Part shown: one piece after another, positions 12,001 to 25,499 of the stretch
How the letters are laid out: each line of letters starts with the position of its first letter
Position numbering within the stretch: position 1 is the stretch's first letter
Source: Castor canadensis
Lineage: Eukaryota; Chordata; Mammalia; Rodentia; Castoridae
Assembly (NCBI RefSeq): GCF_047511655.1
Contig: NC_133396.1
Span: 134,425,490-134,489,489, forward strand
DNA: 64,000 bases
Direction: 5' to 3'
Notes under the pieces: model-generated
The model's database searches: none
What the model saw: only the letters and a program-made list of their open reading frames with translations
Told to the model about the DNA's origin: nothing
Position numbers and translations under genes: made by a program

Positions 12001-13858
12001 TGTGACCCAAGTCCAACAACATTGCTCTTCTGTATTTGCCTTAGCTCCAAAGTCCTCATATGAGGGAGAACATATGATTTTTGGTCTTCTGAGCCTGGCT
12101 AACCTCACTCAGGATGATGTTCTCCAGTTCCATCCATTTACTTGCAAATGACAAGATTCCATTCTTCTTCATGGCTGTGTAAAATTCCATTGTGTATAAA
12201 TACCACATTTTCTTAATCCATTCGTCAGTTTTAGGGCATCTTGGTTGTTTCCATAACTTGGTTATTATGAATAGTGCTTCAACATACATGGGTGTGCAGG
12301 TGCCTCTGGAGTAACCTGTGTCACATTCCTTTGGGTATATCCCCAAGAGTGGGATTGCTGGATCATATGGCAGATCTATGTTTAGATTTTTAAGAAGCTT
12401 CCATATTGTTTTCCAGAGTGGTTGCACTAGCTTGCATTCCCACCAGCAGTGTAAGAGAGTTCCTTTTTCCCCTCCTTCCCCACCAACACCTGTTGTTGGT
12501 GGTGTTTTTGATGATAGCTTTTCTAACAGTAGTGAGGTAGAATCTTAGTGTGGCTTTATTTGCATTTCCTTTATGGCCAGAGATGATGAGCATTTTTTCA
12601 TGTGTTTTTTGGCCATTTGAATTTCTTCTTTTGAGAAAGTTCTGTTTAGTTCAGTTGCCCATTTCTTTATTGGGTCATTGATTTTGGGAGAGTTTAGTTT
12701 TTTGTGTTCCCTGTATATTCTGGTTATCAGTCCTTTGTCTGATGGATAGCTGTCAAATATTTTCTCCCACTCTGTGGGTGACCTCTTCAGTGGTGTTGGA
12801 TTTTATCAAAGGCTTTTTCTGTATCTATTGAGATGATCAAGTGGTTTTTGACTTTGCTTCTGTTAATGTTTTGTATTGCATTTATAGATTTGCATATGTT
12901 GAACCACCCCTGCATTCCTGGGTTTTAGCCAAGGTGGTCATGTTGAATGATCATTCTAATATGTTTTTGGATTCAGTTTGCCATCATTTTATTAAGGATT
13001 TTTGCATAGATGTTCATTAAAGAGATTGGCCTTCAGTTCTCCTTTTGGAGGTAACTTTGTCTGGTTTTGGGATGAGTGTAATACTGGCTTCATAGAATGA
13101 GTTAGGCAGTATTCCTTCCCTTTCTATTTTGTAGAAAATTTTAAGGACAGTTGATATTAGTTCTTCTTTAAAGGTGTGATAGAATTCAGCAGAGATTCTA
13201 TCAGGTCCCGGACTTTTCTTTCTTGGGAGACTTTATTGCTGCTTTAATTTCACTTCATGTTATAGATCTGCTTAGGTGGTTAATTTCCTCTTGGTTTAGT
13301 TTTGTATGGTCATAAGTATCTAGAAATTTGCCCATTTCTTCAAGATTTTCAAATTTATTGGAATATAGGTTCTCAAAATAGTCTCTGAAGATTCCCTGGA
13401 TTTTTATGGTGTTTGTTGTTATCTTCCCTTTTGCATTTCTGATTTTACTGATTTGGGTTTTTTACCACCTCATTTTAGTCAGATTTGCCAGAGATCTGTC
13501 TATCTTGTTTATTTTTTCAAAGAACCAGCTTTTTGTTTTGTAGATTCTTTGTATTCGTTTTTTTTGGGGGGGGTCTCTAGTTCATTAATTTCAGCCCGTA
13601 TTTTTATTATTTCTCTCCTTTTGCTTTTTTTGGGTTTTGCTTGTTCTTGGTTTTCTAGGATTTTGAGATGTAGCATTAGGTCATTTATTTGAGATCTTTC
13701 TGTTCTTTTAATATGTACACTCATTGCTATTAACTTACCTCTTAGGACTGTCTTTGTGAGTCTCATAAGTTATGATAGGTCGTGTTTTCATTTTCATTAA
13801 CTTCTAGGAACCTTTTAATTTCCTCTTTTATGTCATCAATGACCCACTGACTCTTTGG
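9005..13858 (-). mobile_element. 5'-truncated antisense LINE-1, split by a nested L1
   Basis: On the minus strand the element runs from 13858 (endonuclease end / start of reverse transcriptase) to a 3' end at about 9005. It is interrupted at 11449-12792. The reverse transcriptase portion includes [20 protein letters not shown] and the active-site region with Val-Asp-Asp, where the family has Ala-Asp-Asp. The two parts join exactly in ORF2 at the sequence ATCCAACA. Stops and shifts are common. Confidence 0.88.
11449..12792 (-). mobile_element. nested antisense LINE-1, 5' truncated, with likely 3' transduction
   Basis: The minus-strand L1 3' portion starts at 12792 (ORF2 C-terminal region) and ends at about 11554. 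The flanks carry a short target-site duplication (GTGTTGGAT at 11440-11448 and 12793-12801). After the first A-run (T8 at 11546-11553) come about 85 nt of non-L1 sequence and then a second A-run (T7 at 11454-11460) before the duplication. Confidence 0.8.
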
Positions 13859-13862
13859 GAAT

Positions 13863-14640
13863 TTAGAAAGTGCCTTCAAAATTCATGCACTTATGAGTCT
13901 GTTTCACATTTAATGAACTAACAGTTCCTGGGGTCATCTCTGGCTTCTCTGATTGGGCATAGCCATGTGAATGAAAATTGGTTTTTGCATCTCTATAGTC
14001 AGTGATTATCTTAGTGGGAACATTTCTGGCTCTCTTTCTCCAAACCTCCCTGCTAAATTTCTTCATGCCTTGTCATTTTATTAATTTCCTCAATTAGTAT
14101 TTGTATCTAAAGATACTAAACCACTGCAGCCACTGCACACTACAGTGTCGTGGGAATGGAATATCTAAGCTATAAAGTCATTCTTTCCCTCAGGTACCAG
14201 AGCTGTATGTTCACATGACTGCACTCACCCTCCAGGGGACAAATCCTGAACCGTGAAATTAGGCTAAGAAACAGGAGTACATGAAAGTAGTCACTCTTTT
14301 TGCCTGAGATATATGAAGCTTTTTAAATAAACACTTCTCATCAGCAGGATCTTTGATGACTTTCCAGAGACTATATAAATGGTTAGTTTTTTGTAATTTT
14401 ATGTGATGTTATCATGTCTTTTTGGTGGGATGAATGTAGATCAATTTCGTCAAATAGCTTTTCTGGAAGTCCCTCTAACAAAATGAACTTGAAATATAAT
14501 TTGTTCAAACATTTTAGGAATCATTACTTGACAAAACTCATCTTGATTAGCTTTCTAAAATATATAAAAAATATGAATACTATTAAGAAGGAACCTAATT
14601 ATTAGTGCCAGTTTCTAAAAGAAATTTACAACTGTAAGTG
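13863..14640 (-). repeat. left arm of a divergent inverted repeat (old L1-like)
   Basis: The reverse complement matches 18195-18940 over its length, with landmarks such as GGCACTAATAATTAGGTTCC, GGATCTTTGAT and CTTTATAGCTTAGA. It abuts the truncated end of the antisense L1 at 13858. Family identity is uncertain; an old L1 5'-region is my best guess. Confidence 0.65.
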
Positions 14641-14649
14641 TTGCTATAC

Positions 14650-15625
14650 TGAGGTGGCTTTTCACTGTGTTTGTTTACTGTGATTTCTGAGCTGAAGGTT
14701 TATTTCTTTGACCTGCCCCCTTTCTCTGGGGCATCTCCCTCCACTGTCTATGTTTTATGACAGTTCACTGTTTGTTTTCCAGTTTTGTGGTGCAGTTCAC
14801 TTTTGGATGCTGTTCTCTGGCTCAGGAGACCTGCTACGAGGAGTAGCTTATCACCTGCCTGCTCTCAAGTCTTCACTGCATTTCCAGTGTTTGTTTACTG
14901 ATAGTTTGCACTTAGATTAGCTCCTTGTCCTTCTCCCTTTCTCTGGTGCACTTTCAGTGTTCCACCCTCCCCCTCTGCTGTCCTACTAAATTACAGTTTG
15001 CTGTTTGTTATTCAGTTTTGTTGGGGGGAATCAGATTGCCCAGGGGCTGTGCTGGTTTATGTTCCCCAGGGTGACTGGGGAAGTTCTGCATGGTGTGTGG
15101 TGCTCACCTGTTTGTTTTGTCAAATGAAGAGCAGACAGGTTTGGAGCTGACAGCAGCGGCAGAAGTGGTGATGACAGCAGCAGTGAGAAATGGCTCCAAA
15201 TTTTCTCAGTGTAACATGGCGTGGGGGGACTTTCCACTGGTTAGGGATTCAGGCTGTTGAAGGCTTGATTCTGGTTGGTTCTTTATTTCTGCTTGATGGA
15301 GGAAGGAGAACAGAAGGAAGGAAAAAGAAAAGAAGAAAGAAGAAAGAAAAAAATTGCCATGGGGAAGGAGGATCTCCCTGGGGCTGGACCTGCCTTGCTG
15401 GCTATGCAATGAGTCACAAATGTTAGGTGCAATTAAAAGCTGATTTGTGCATCAGTCTTTGAATTTTTTCCTGCACCTAGTGTGATGGCAGTTATTATTT
15501 TGCTAGAAGCAGTCAGAGTTACCCAGGTGGGTCTCCAACTTCTCAGGGAGGTTTTGGAGTCATGGAGGTTATGCTTTCTGGTTCCATACCCTAATTGCCA
15601 TCTTGGATCCCCCCTCTGGAATATT
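14650..15625 (-). mobile_element. old LINE-1 5' UTR, antisense, with internal repeat
   Basis: The right end reads, in reverse complement, GGGGGGATCCAAGATGGCAA, like the first bases of an L1. Inside are two related units of roughly 215 bp (around 14676 and 14887), each with CCTTTCTCTGG(G/T)GCA and ACTGTTTGTT-like motifs, and a purine run at 15297-15360. No coding capacity is seen. Confidence 0.5.
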
Positions 15626-16243
15626 ATATTTTCAACAACAATTTTTCTTTTGAAGCTCAAGTTATTGCCTTCATATGTAACTACTCCATAAGAAATGATT
15701 TTATTTCTCTTTTTCTTTGGAAAACAGTTTGTACATATTCAGCTTACAAATCTGGGAAATCATTCTGTTTCACTTATTTACAGGCAATGTCCAATGTTGT
15801 ACGATATTTGAAACTATTAATTCCTGTGGTATTTAACCTTATGAAATCTGAAGTTGTTTATCTAGCAGTTTAAATTTGACTTTAGATATTTTTGTAGGAG
15901 CTATTCATGTCTAGACCTCCTTGTGTACTCTTGCCTGTTATACCTGTTGTTCAGATACCCTTTGTTCTGTCTCTCAAATTACAGTACCAGATTTTTACAC
16001 ATATGCATACGTATTCTTCTCAATCAGAATAATGTGGTTTCTATCCTCCAACTTTTTTCTCCCATCGTTCAAAATTCATTCCACAACATTCATCCAATAC
16101 TCTTGTGTGCTTCAACAGTGGTTTTAGCTACAAATGTTAACCTCTCTCGCTAGAACTCCAAGGGATCCACTCTAATGTGTAGAATATTATTTATTTCTAT
16201 AAATTCTACATTCTGAGGGTATATTATGAATACATTTATTTCT

Positions 16244-16245
<2 letters not shown>

Positions 16246-16281
<36 letters not shown>
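16246..16281 (+). repeat. (CA)n microsatellite
   Basis: About 18 uninterrupted CA repeats. The surrounding stretch 15626-18194 is otherwise non-repetitive to my eye. It contains a 138-codon minus-strand open frame (16917-17333) that I could not assign to any family. Confidence 0.95.
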
Positions 16282-16283
<2 letters not shown>

Positions 16284-18194
16284 CCAAGCAATATATTTGC
16301 CTGTTTTTAGGCAGTGAGATATGCTTGGGGTTTTCATGTCCTTTCCAGCCTTCTTGCTTCAGGATGAAGAATAATAAATAACTACTTTCGTACTTACACC
16401 ATGCAGAGTTGTCTATGTACACAAAAATACTACTTTACTATGTTGCTTCTACTGTCTGGCAGAGTGTCAGCAGGCATTCAACAGATGTCAGTATACAATT
16501 ACAGGACATTTACCATTTGGGCAACTTTTGGATAGAGTTTCACTGAAGTTTCTCCAGGAGACTGAATATTGGCCTTCTTTTATCTTGAAAAAAAATCCAC
16601 ATAGTAGTCTCTAGTTTTTTTTTTTTCTGCTTTCTCCTCATTTAGAAATCCCCTTTTAATACCATCTCTAACAGATGTTCGAGTTTCTTAATCTATGTCA
16701 GAAACGTTGATTTAAATATCTCAAAGACAGCTCTGCCAGTGAGGGACTGTGAAGGTATGACACTCCCTGCAGGCTAACCAAAGTCCTCAATGTTTCTAAT
16801 TGAGGCTAAGCAGTGTCTGTCATTGGAGGGAAAATAGTCCTCTCACTAGGTGACTGATCTCCTGGGATTACAAGTCAACCTTCAAGGAGCAACAAAATAA
16901 AATGAGTTTGAAGTCCTTAGAAATAACGCTTTCCTCTTGTGTAAGGGTAGATCTTAAATAAAAAAATATTTGTTGTTCCTGTTTCTTCTCTTGTGTCAGA
17001 ACTGAAGCGAAAATGGACAAATAAACCTTCAATGATGTCCATAATTAGGAAGCAACAAAACAGCAAAATAAATCCTTCCTGAAAATCAGAGTAAAGCACA
17101 GTGACTGAAATTCCATTTATACAGTTTAGTTGGTCTCCTCTAACTTGGTAAAAGTTCTGTTTGCAATTCTTTTCATATGGTGGTGTTAGAAAATAAAAAG
17201 AGTGTTTAAAACACTGTAGGCTGTTTCTGATGTTAATAAAGAGGAAACATGATTTCTTTTCACTTTCCATATTTCTTGTAGAAAATGTGATATATTGACA
17301 CTTCACTGGTTTACATGCAAAATAAAAATACACTCTATCTTTTTACCTGTTTTATTAAGAGATAATTCAGCATGTAGAATGATAATTAGATTGAAATGGG
17401 AAATTCCTCATTTTAATATGTTTCACATTTCTAATTAACCAATCTATGAACATTCTGAAGATACATACACCTTTTAGGGGATGTCTTCCTGTCAGTGTCA
17501 TGCAGAAATCATGTAGAGTTACACTAGTACTTTACATTGTCATTTTCATTATATATATTTGTTAATAATCAAATTTTATATTTAGTAGCATTTCACATGG
17601 TGGAATTTACAGAAAGAAGTAAACATAATTCAATTTACCTTTTTCTTTTAAAATAGATAAATACTGTGATTCCTCATTCAAATTGATCCTTTTTTTTTTG
17701 TTTAAAAATATGCTTACATACAACTAATGAGCACCTTTGAGTAAGAAAATAAATATTCAAATCTTATTTCAACGTACCCTCTCCTTCAACAGTGGAAACC
17801 CACAACATTAGAATGACATTGATGGAGAGGAACATGCTGGTTGATTCTGATTTTCCCTGCTGTTATTAACAACTAGGAGTGTGTCTGAATTTCTGTGCAT
17901 TGCCAGGAAGTTTGTTTAATGAAGTTCTGTGGGTACATATCAAAGTTCAAAGATGGATGGGCATAATAGCTAAACAGTATTTAATCTATGTTTCCACATT
18001 AATAGTCTGAGGTCATCATTGGACAATTATTTGAGAAAAGTAATAGCTGTTGAATTTCCTACTGCCAATAACTGAGTCTCTAAGCATAGAGTATTCAGAA
18101 AATTTTTTAAAATCTCTTTTTGCCTTCTTCTTGCATAGGAAGACAGGTGTTTCTAAAAGCAAGCAAGTATAGGTTATCAACCCTCATGTGATTA

Positions 18195-18940
18195 CAACAG
18201 CATCACTTTTATAGTGGTAAATTTCTTTTAAAAACTGGCACTAATAATTAGGTTCCTTCTTGATAGTTTTCACATTTTGTATATATTTTTAAAAGCTACT
18301 CAAGGAGCATTTTGACAACAAACAAATTATATTTCAAATTCATTTTGTTAAAGTGGGACTTCCAGAAAGGGTATTACAGGAAATTGATTTATACTCTTTC
18401 CCCAAAGAGGCATGATAAACTGGATAAAATTACAAAAAACCTAACCATTGATATAATCTTTGGAAATTAGTCAAAGACCCTGCTGATAAGGATCTTTGAT
18501 CTCAATTAAAAAGAGTGGCTACTATCATAGTCCCCTTTTTCTCAGCCTAATTTCATAGTTCATGATTTATCCCCTAGGTGTGCATGCACAGTCATGTTTC
18601 CTGTAGGAAATAATGACTTTATAGCTTAGAAATTCCATACCCAAGACACTATGGTATGCAGCATGGATGCAGTGGTTTAGTATCTCTGGATGGTACAAAT
18701 TCTAGTTGAGGAAATCTGCAAAATGGTTGACCAGGAAGAAAATTCACAGGGATTTGGATAGAGCCTGCAATGGTCCACTGAGGTAATCTTTGACTTTAGA
18801 GATTCAAAAATCTATGGATATGACTGTGCCTAAACTGAGAAGACAGAGAGGAACCTGGGAACTGCTAGCTCTTCAGTAAATGTGAAATAGACAAACTGCC
18901 TGAATTTGAAGGCATTTCCCAAATTCCTGAAGGGTCAAAT
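18195..18940 (+). repeat. right arm of a divergent inverted repeat (old L1-like)
   Basis: This is the partner of 13863-14640 in opposite orientation, with arms about 3.6 kb apart. It is followed by a T-run (18973) and L1 3'-end sequence in antisense. Divergence between the arms is high, so they are more likely two old insertions than a recent palindrome. Confidence 0.65.
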
Positions 18941-18984
18941 AGCAAAACATAGCATATTTACCTGCTGAAGCTGTTTTTTTTTTT

Positions 18985-19265
18985 TTTTTTAAATTTATTG
19001 TTATGCCATTGTGACATTTACATCATTCTTACAATGTTTTGAATATATCATACCTGAAATCACCTCCTTCATAATTCTCCTGCATCCCCTCTCCTCCATT
19101 TCTGGAAGAGTTCCAACAGATATAATTTTTCCATTTACATACAAGTATTGTATCATATTCACTCTCCTTCAAACTTTCTCTACTTCTTCCCTTCTCCCAC
19201 TGTTACCACCCCTACCCACTGGAAGGTCCTGTTCTGCTTGCCTGTTCTCAGAATTTCTATAAGAA
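18985..19265 (-). mobile_element. old LINE-1 3' end, antisense
   Basis: The sequence resembles 23890-24140 (shared CATTTACAT, TTCTTACAATGT and pyrimidine-rich CCTCCC blocks) and has an L1 3' UTR composition in reverse complement. Family uncertain. Confidence 0.5.
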
Positions 19266-19689
19266 ATAAAATGCCATTTTTCCTTGTTTAAGATAGTGAC
19301 ACAGAGAGTTTCCTTGTGGCACTTCCATGTATATATGTATTATAGCACGATTTGTTTCATATCTACTTTTCTTCTTTCTGTCTTAATCCCTTTCTTATCA
19401 TGGTTTCAACCAATTTAAAAATTTTATATTCAAGCTTCAGATTTTTAAGTGCAACCTCTGACCAATTATTTGTTCAACATTAAGCTATGTTGACAGGAGG
19501 ATGATTTGTAGGAAGTCAGATAATAATGTAAAATTAGGAGTGAAAACTGAGAAATGGCATCAAAATCAATACACTTCAACAGAAAAGAACTCTAGGCAAG
19601 TCAACACAGAAATAAATAAATAAATAAAACTTGAAGAATTCGGAATTCAGAATTTTTCCAATATAAAACCTAAAATTTCCAGCATCTTA

Positions 19690-20032
19690 TATTCAGCAAG
19701 AAACCATATTTCTTTTTTCTTATTTTTATTTTTGTAATTGTATAAAGCAATTGGTTTCATTGTGATCTTTTCATGGATCCGTGTAATGTACATTTTCAGT
19801 TACCACTCTATTTCCTTCTCTTATCCCATCCCTCAGATCTTCCTCTCCTTTCCTAGCCATCCCTTTTCTCCTTTCGTGTCATTTTTTTTCTACATTCCAA
19901 ACATGAGAGAAAGCATGTGATGCATTTCTATCTGAGTCTGGCTTATTTCACTTAACTTGATGATCTCTAGTTCTATTCATTTTTCTATAAATGACAAGAT
20001 TTCATTCTTCTTTAAGGTTTAATTAAATTGTA

Positions 20033-20082
<50 letters not shown>

Positions 20083-21990
20083 TATATGGCATATATATAT
20101 AGAGAGAGATACAAAATAGATACATGTATACATATAGAGATAGAGGTATCTATAATCTTTCTATAATCTATCTATCTATATTTATCTACATATACATACA
20201 TCAGTTCATTGTTGTTGGGCACATAGGCTGATTTAATAACTTGGCTATTATGAATAGTGCCAGCTGTAACATAGATATACAGGTATCTCTATTGTATGCT
20301 AATTTGATGCCTTTGGGCATATAATCAAGAGTGGTATAGTTGGATCATATAGTAGCTTTATTTTTAGTTTTAGAGGAACTTCCATACAGATTTCCATAGT
20401 GATTGCTCTATTTTACATTTTCACCACCATTGTGTAAATGTTCTTTTCTTTCATTTTTCTCTGATTCCTACCCTATGTTTATTTTTGTTTGTTATTTATG
20501 ATCTTCATTCTGTGGTGAGATGGAGTGTCAATGTAGTTTTGACTTTAATTCCCCTAATAGTTAAAGATGTTGATTTTTTTCATGTATTTACTGGCTATTT
20601 GTAGTTCTTTCGAGAGCTGTCTATTTAGTACATTTTTGTAGGTCAATTCTATGTTCTTACTATGCTGAACTTGCTTATCAATTCAGAGTCTTGTGTTCAT
20701 TGGTCTTTTAAGGATAGGACCATATCAAATGCAAATTAGGAAAATCCTTTTATTTCTATCTCTGGATTAATGGCTGTGAGCTGACCCTCTTCTCATGCTC
20801 CTAATTTCAGAGGAAATACATTCAATTGTCCCCACATACTGAAAGGATTTCAGAATACTGTTGGATATTGGTTGGTTATGTAACAGCATTTACCATGTTG
20901 AGATATGATCATTTTATTCCTCCTGTCACTTGTGCTTTATCATAAAGCAATGTTGATTTTTTCAAAGTATTCTCTGTATCTGAGATGGTTGATTTTTGTT
21001 CTTGATTCTGTTTGAGTGCTGTATTACATTATACATTATTTGTATATTTTGTATATTTGTATATTTTGAACCAAGCTTATATCTCTGGAATTAAACCAAC
21101 TTGTACAATGTGTATAATCTTTTAACTGTGTTGTTCAATGCAGTTTGCAACTATTTTATTGAGGATTTTTGCATGTATGTTCATTGAGGAATTTGGTCTA
21201 GAGTTTTCTTTGTGTGTGTATATTTGTGTTCCTATCTGTTTTGGGTACCTGTTACTGGCTTTGTAAAATGAATTTGTGAGGATTCCTTCTCTTTCTATTT
21301 CACAGAATAGTTTGATGATTATTGGCATTATTTTTTCATTAAAGGTCTGATAAAATTCAGCAGCAAATTTCCTGGTTCTGGTCTTTTTTTGTTGTTGTTA
21401 GGATAATTATTACTGTCTTACTCTCAGAGCTCATTATAGGTCTGCTTAAGTTGTTTATATCCTCTTGTTCCATTTAGGTAATTCATATGTGTCCAGTAAT
21501 TTATGCATATCCTCTAGATTTTTGCAGTTTACTAGAATATTAGTCTTTCAGTAATTCCCTGATTTATCTGTGGTTTTCAACAGTATCTGTTAGAATATCC
21601 CTGTATTCATTTCTAGTTTCATTAATTTGGATATTTTTTCTCTTTGTCTTGGTTAGTTTAGCTAAGGGTTTGTCAATATTATTTATCTTTTCAAAGAACC
21701 AACTCTTTGTTTCATTATTCCTTTATGTTCATTTTGTTTCCATCTCATTAATTTCAACTCTGGTATTCCTTGTTTCTTTCTTTCTACTATTTTTGGGATG
21801 CCTTATTCTTGTTTTTCTATGCTTGAAGTGAATCACCACATTATTTATTTAAGAATGCTCTGATTTTTTAAATGGAAGGCCCTCAGAGTTGTAAACTTCC
21901 CACCTAGATCTGCCATCACTGAATCTTACAGAACCAGTAAGTTGTCTTTTCATTTCAATTTAAATCTATGAATTTTTTTGGTCTCACTGG
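19690..21990 (-). mobile_element. old LINE-1 ORF2/3' UTR, antisense
   Basis: The reverse complement reads through the L1 ORF2 C-terminus and reverse transcriptase. A frame at 21328-21122 keeps NSSMNIHAKILNKIVANCI, the RT motif region. A TA-rich microsatellite (20033-20200) lies within it. It likely continues past the SINE into 22245-23880, where the antisense endonuclease region is recognisable. Confidence 0.75.
20033..20200 (+). repeat. TA-rich microsatellite
   Basis: A TATA run of about 30 bases is followed by imperfect TACATA/GATA repeats. Confidence 0.9.
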
Positions 21991-22002
21991 GATTTAAATT
22001 CA

Positions 22003-22240
22003 ATGTCTTGCACTTTTTAGGCAGGTACTCAGCTACTTAAGCCAGGTCCCCAACTCTTTTTCCTTTAGTTACTTTTCATATAGTGTCTTGTACTTCTTGC
22101 CTGGGGAAGTCTTGGATCATGATTTTCCTACCTGATGCCACCATACACTCATTGCTTGTTGAGATGGGGTCTTACCAATGTTTTGCTCAGGATGGCCTTG
22201 AACCATGATAATGCTAATTAGCTGGACCCATGTCTGTTAA
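22003..22240 (-). mobile_element. composite tRNA-B1 SINE
   Basis: The reverse complement has a B1-like left part and a tRNA/ID-like right part, the same arrangement as at 1758-1977. It interrupts the old antisense L1. Confidence 0.6.
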
Positions 22241-22244
22241 TTCA

Positions 22245-23880
22245 AAATTTCCCCACTTATTTTTATTGTGCATTGTTCAGTTACGACCTATTATCCATTT
22301 GCTATGATTTTTCTTACTTCTCATTTATAGTTTTATTCTATTATGATCTGAAAAAACACAAGATATTGTTTAAAATTTATTTTTGTATTTGTTAAGACTG
22401 CTATATGACTTAAAGTATTGTCTACTTTGTAGAATATTCTATCAGCTTCTGAGAAGAATTTGCATTCCATTGTTGGTAGGAATCTTTTGTAGATTCTGTT
22501 CCATCCATTTGATATTAAATGCATTTTAATGATGAAGATTTTTAATTCATTTTTATATGAATGATCCATCGATTAATGAGTGTGGAGTATTAAAGTCACA
22601 CACTAGCACTATATCTGAACCCATCTGTCCATTTATGTCTAGTAGCAGTGATATGGGATGCAAGAATCTTTGGTACAAATGTATTTGCAATTATTGTATC
22701 TTATTGACATATTATTCCTGCAATTGCTATGAAGTGACCTTATTTATCTCTTCTCCTTAATTTTATCTTGAAACTACTTTGCCACATATGAGTATTGCTA
22801 CTCCTGCTTGATTTTTTATTCCATTTTCATGGCATATATTTTTTCCATCCTTTCACTATCATTTGTATGTGTTTTTTGCCACTGAAGTGAATTTCTTACG
22901 CACAAAAAGCGATGAATGTTGTATTTTGACCCAACCAGCCTATCTACATCTTTTAATTGAGTTTCTAAACTATTTACATTTAGGAGTATTATTGAAAGTT
23001 AATTGCAAATTCCTGTTTCATTTTCTGATTGTTTAAAATATTTTACATTATGTTTTTCTCCCTATTCATCTTAGATGTTTTTAATTAAGTGAAAAATGTT
23101 GCTTCTTAGTTCTTATTTATTTGTTTTTCTACCAACATTTAATTCTTTCTTGAGGTCTCACGATTGTGCAGTTTTCTTCTCCTTCTTGCTTAGAATTCTT
23201 TTAAGTATCTTTTGTTATGCTGGCTTAGTTCTCTTAAATTGCTTAGTTTATTCTTATCTTTTAAGATATTTATTTCTTCTTTGATTTTAATGGTGACCTT
23301 GGTGGATGTAATAATCTTGGTTGCCATTTATTTTCATTCATGGCTTGAAATACATGAACCTAAGCTTTCCTTGTCTTTAGGGTTTCTGCTGAGAAGTCTG
23401 TTGTTTTACTGATGGTTTTGCTTTGTACATAGCAGTTCTTTGAGCTTTCAATGTTCCTGCATTTTTCAGTACTTTGGTACTGAAAATACCAGTACTTTGG
23501 TACTGAAAATACTTTGGTATTTTAACTGTGATATGATGTTAAAATATAATTAGAAGTCATTTTCTAGTTATGTTTATTTGGGGTTGAAATGCCTTCTGTA
23601 TCTGAAAGCCTATATCTTTTTATTCCCTTTTTATACCAAAGTTTTTAAAGTTTGGTCTGTTATGTCCCAAAGGTCTTGGATGCTATCATCATAATATCTT
23701 TTTTCATTACTATTATCCATTTTTTGCTTTTTGGTTTGTTTTACATTGTTTTTGCAGTCTGATTCTCATACATCTAGGATTTGTTTGGACTCCCATGAAG
23801 GCCCTTGGAATTGTCTCTATAATTATTATATTCCATCAGCTTAGATTCTATTCGTTTTGAAAACCTGTGTGATTTGTTTT
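22245..23880 (-). mobile_element. old LINE-1 endonuclease-side portion, antisense
   Basis: The plus strand reads like the antisense of the L1 ORF2 endonuclease region (for example ATTAATGAGTGTGGAGTATTA and CCATCCTTTCACT). Heavily decayed. 24140-24790 after it holds no clear feature. Confidence 0.6.
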
Positions 23881-23889
23881 CCTTTATTG

Positions 23890-24140
23890 TTTTGCTAGGT
23901 AGGGATACATTGTGGCATTTACAAAGGTTCTTACAATGTATCAAATGAATCATACTCAGATTCCCCTCCTCCACAGCTCTGCTTTGTCCCCTCCTCCCAA
24001 AATTCCTGGTGTAGTTTCAACAGATATCATTTTTGCATTTACATACATATGTATAGACTTTTTGCACCATATTCACCCTCCTGCCCTCTTTCCTGTTACA
24101 TCCTCCCTCCCACTGATACCAACCTTAATGCAATGATTCA
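23890..24140 (-). mobile_element. old LINE-1 3' end, antisense (second)
   Basis: Similar to 18985-19265, with the same order of short blocks. It marks a second antisense element starting here. Confidence 0.45.
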
Positions 24141-24799
24141 TTAGCCTTCAGTCCCTAGAATTCATTCTTCTGCTTGATCTAAGATCTATTGGTAATGATT
24201 GCTACTGAGGTTTTTATTTATGAATGTCTTCCTCATTTGCTTTTGCTTTTTTTCAGACTATCTCCAAAACTTCATATTTTTTTTACACCATTCAGGTATT
24301 TCAATTATTTACAGTCTTTGATCATTTTAAAAATTAGTCTTCTGAATGATTTATTCATCATTTCATTAGCTTTGATATCTCTGAACTCAGATATTGAAGA
24401 ATCATGAAGTTTTGTATGTATCATCCTGACTTGCTTTTTTCATATTTTTTGAGTTTCTATTCTGCAATTTGCACATCTATAGGAATTAATATTACTGCTG
24501 TTTGTAAACTCTTTAATAAGGGTTTTAGTGAGTTGCTTATTTTAGGACACAGCTAATCATATCTTCAGTATTGAGAAAAATATTACCATGATGATATCAA
24601 AACAAAAACTATCAGACACATAAATGTCATATGAAATAATTCAAACTTCTATTACATTCTTAATAAGAAGAAAAGAAAGGAACAAATATAGTATAAGTTA
24701 ACCTAGAAATAAAAAATGCCTACAGGTAAAAATAATATTAAGAAAGTAAAAAAAAGGAGATACGAAAAGGGGAAATGAAAGATGTAAATTAGGAAAGAA

Positions 24800-24885
24800 A
24801 GGTGTGGGACATAGCTCAAGTGCAGAGTGCTTGCTGAATAGGCTGGAAGTTCTGAGTTCAAATCCCAGTACCAACAACAAAGAAA
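24800..24885 (+). mobile_element. tRNA/ID-type SINE
   Basis: It contains ATAGCTCAAGTGCAGAGTGC and GAGTTCAAATCCCAGTACCA, the box A/box B-like motifs of the tRNA-derived unit, and an A-rich end. Confidence 0.7.
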
Positions 24886-25279
24886 TAGATAGGAAAGAAA
24901 GGAAAAGAATATGAGATATACATGTGGGAAAATAGTAAGTAAAACACAATAATATAATTCCAAAACAAATGATAAAAGAAATAAAAATAGTCAAAATTCC
25001 TTCTGTTTTCCAGGCCTGTAGTTCTTAGTTTCCCAGATTTTGGGTGCTAGATGTATCTTATTCCTTCCAAGACAGGGTAAGCAGTCTGGCTGTATGGTGG
25101 ATGAGCCTGCCCTACCTGCTAAAGGCTATAAAACAATGTCTGCTTCAGGGATACATTCATAGCTATGATTTCTGTGTGTGTACCCTGGATGCAGCGCTTC
25201 CCAGGAGCCACTGTTACCCACCCAGTCTGCAGATCCTCAGGTGAGTGCCTCAAAATTTGAAGCCACCACATCCAGATTT

Positions 25280-25495
25280 CATCTGTTGAGATGGAGTCTC
25301 ATGATCCTTTTTGCCCAGACTGGCCTTGAATTGTGCTCCTCCTGATCTCAGTCTCCTGTACAGCTGGGATGAATAAGTTTGCCCTACATGCCCAGGTAAT
25401 GTTTGAGAGGGTGGGGTCTCAAATATTTGCTGCCCCTCCTGGCCTGGATTTTCTGTCCTCCTGATCTCAGTCTCCCATGTAACTAGGAATTCTCT
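25280..25495 (-). mobile_element. B1-like SINE fragments (two partial copies)
   Basis: Two partial antisense B1-type units are seen: GAGATGGAGTCTCATGATCC with CTGGCCTTGAATTGTG, then GGGTCTCAAATATTTGC with TCCTGATCTCAGTCTCC. Confidence 0.55.
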
Positions 25496-25499
25496 TCTC

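Noticed and set aside
16917..17333. 138-codon minus-strand open frame
   Set aside because: I could not match it to a family. It is rich in Phe and Lys, has no CCP cysteine pattern, and the local DNA is AT-rich, where frames of this length occur by chance. A protein search or RNA reads over it would decide.
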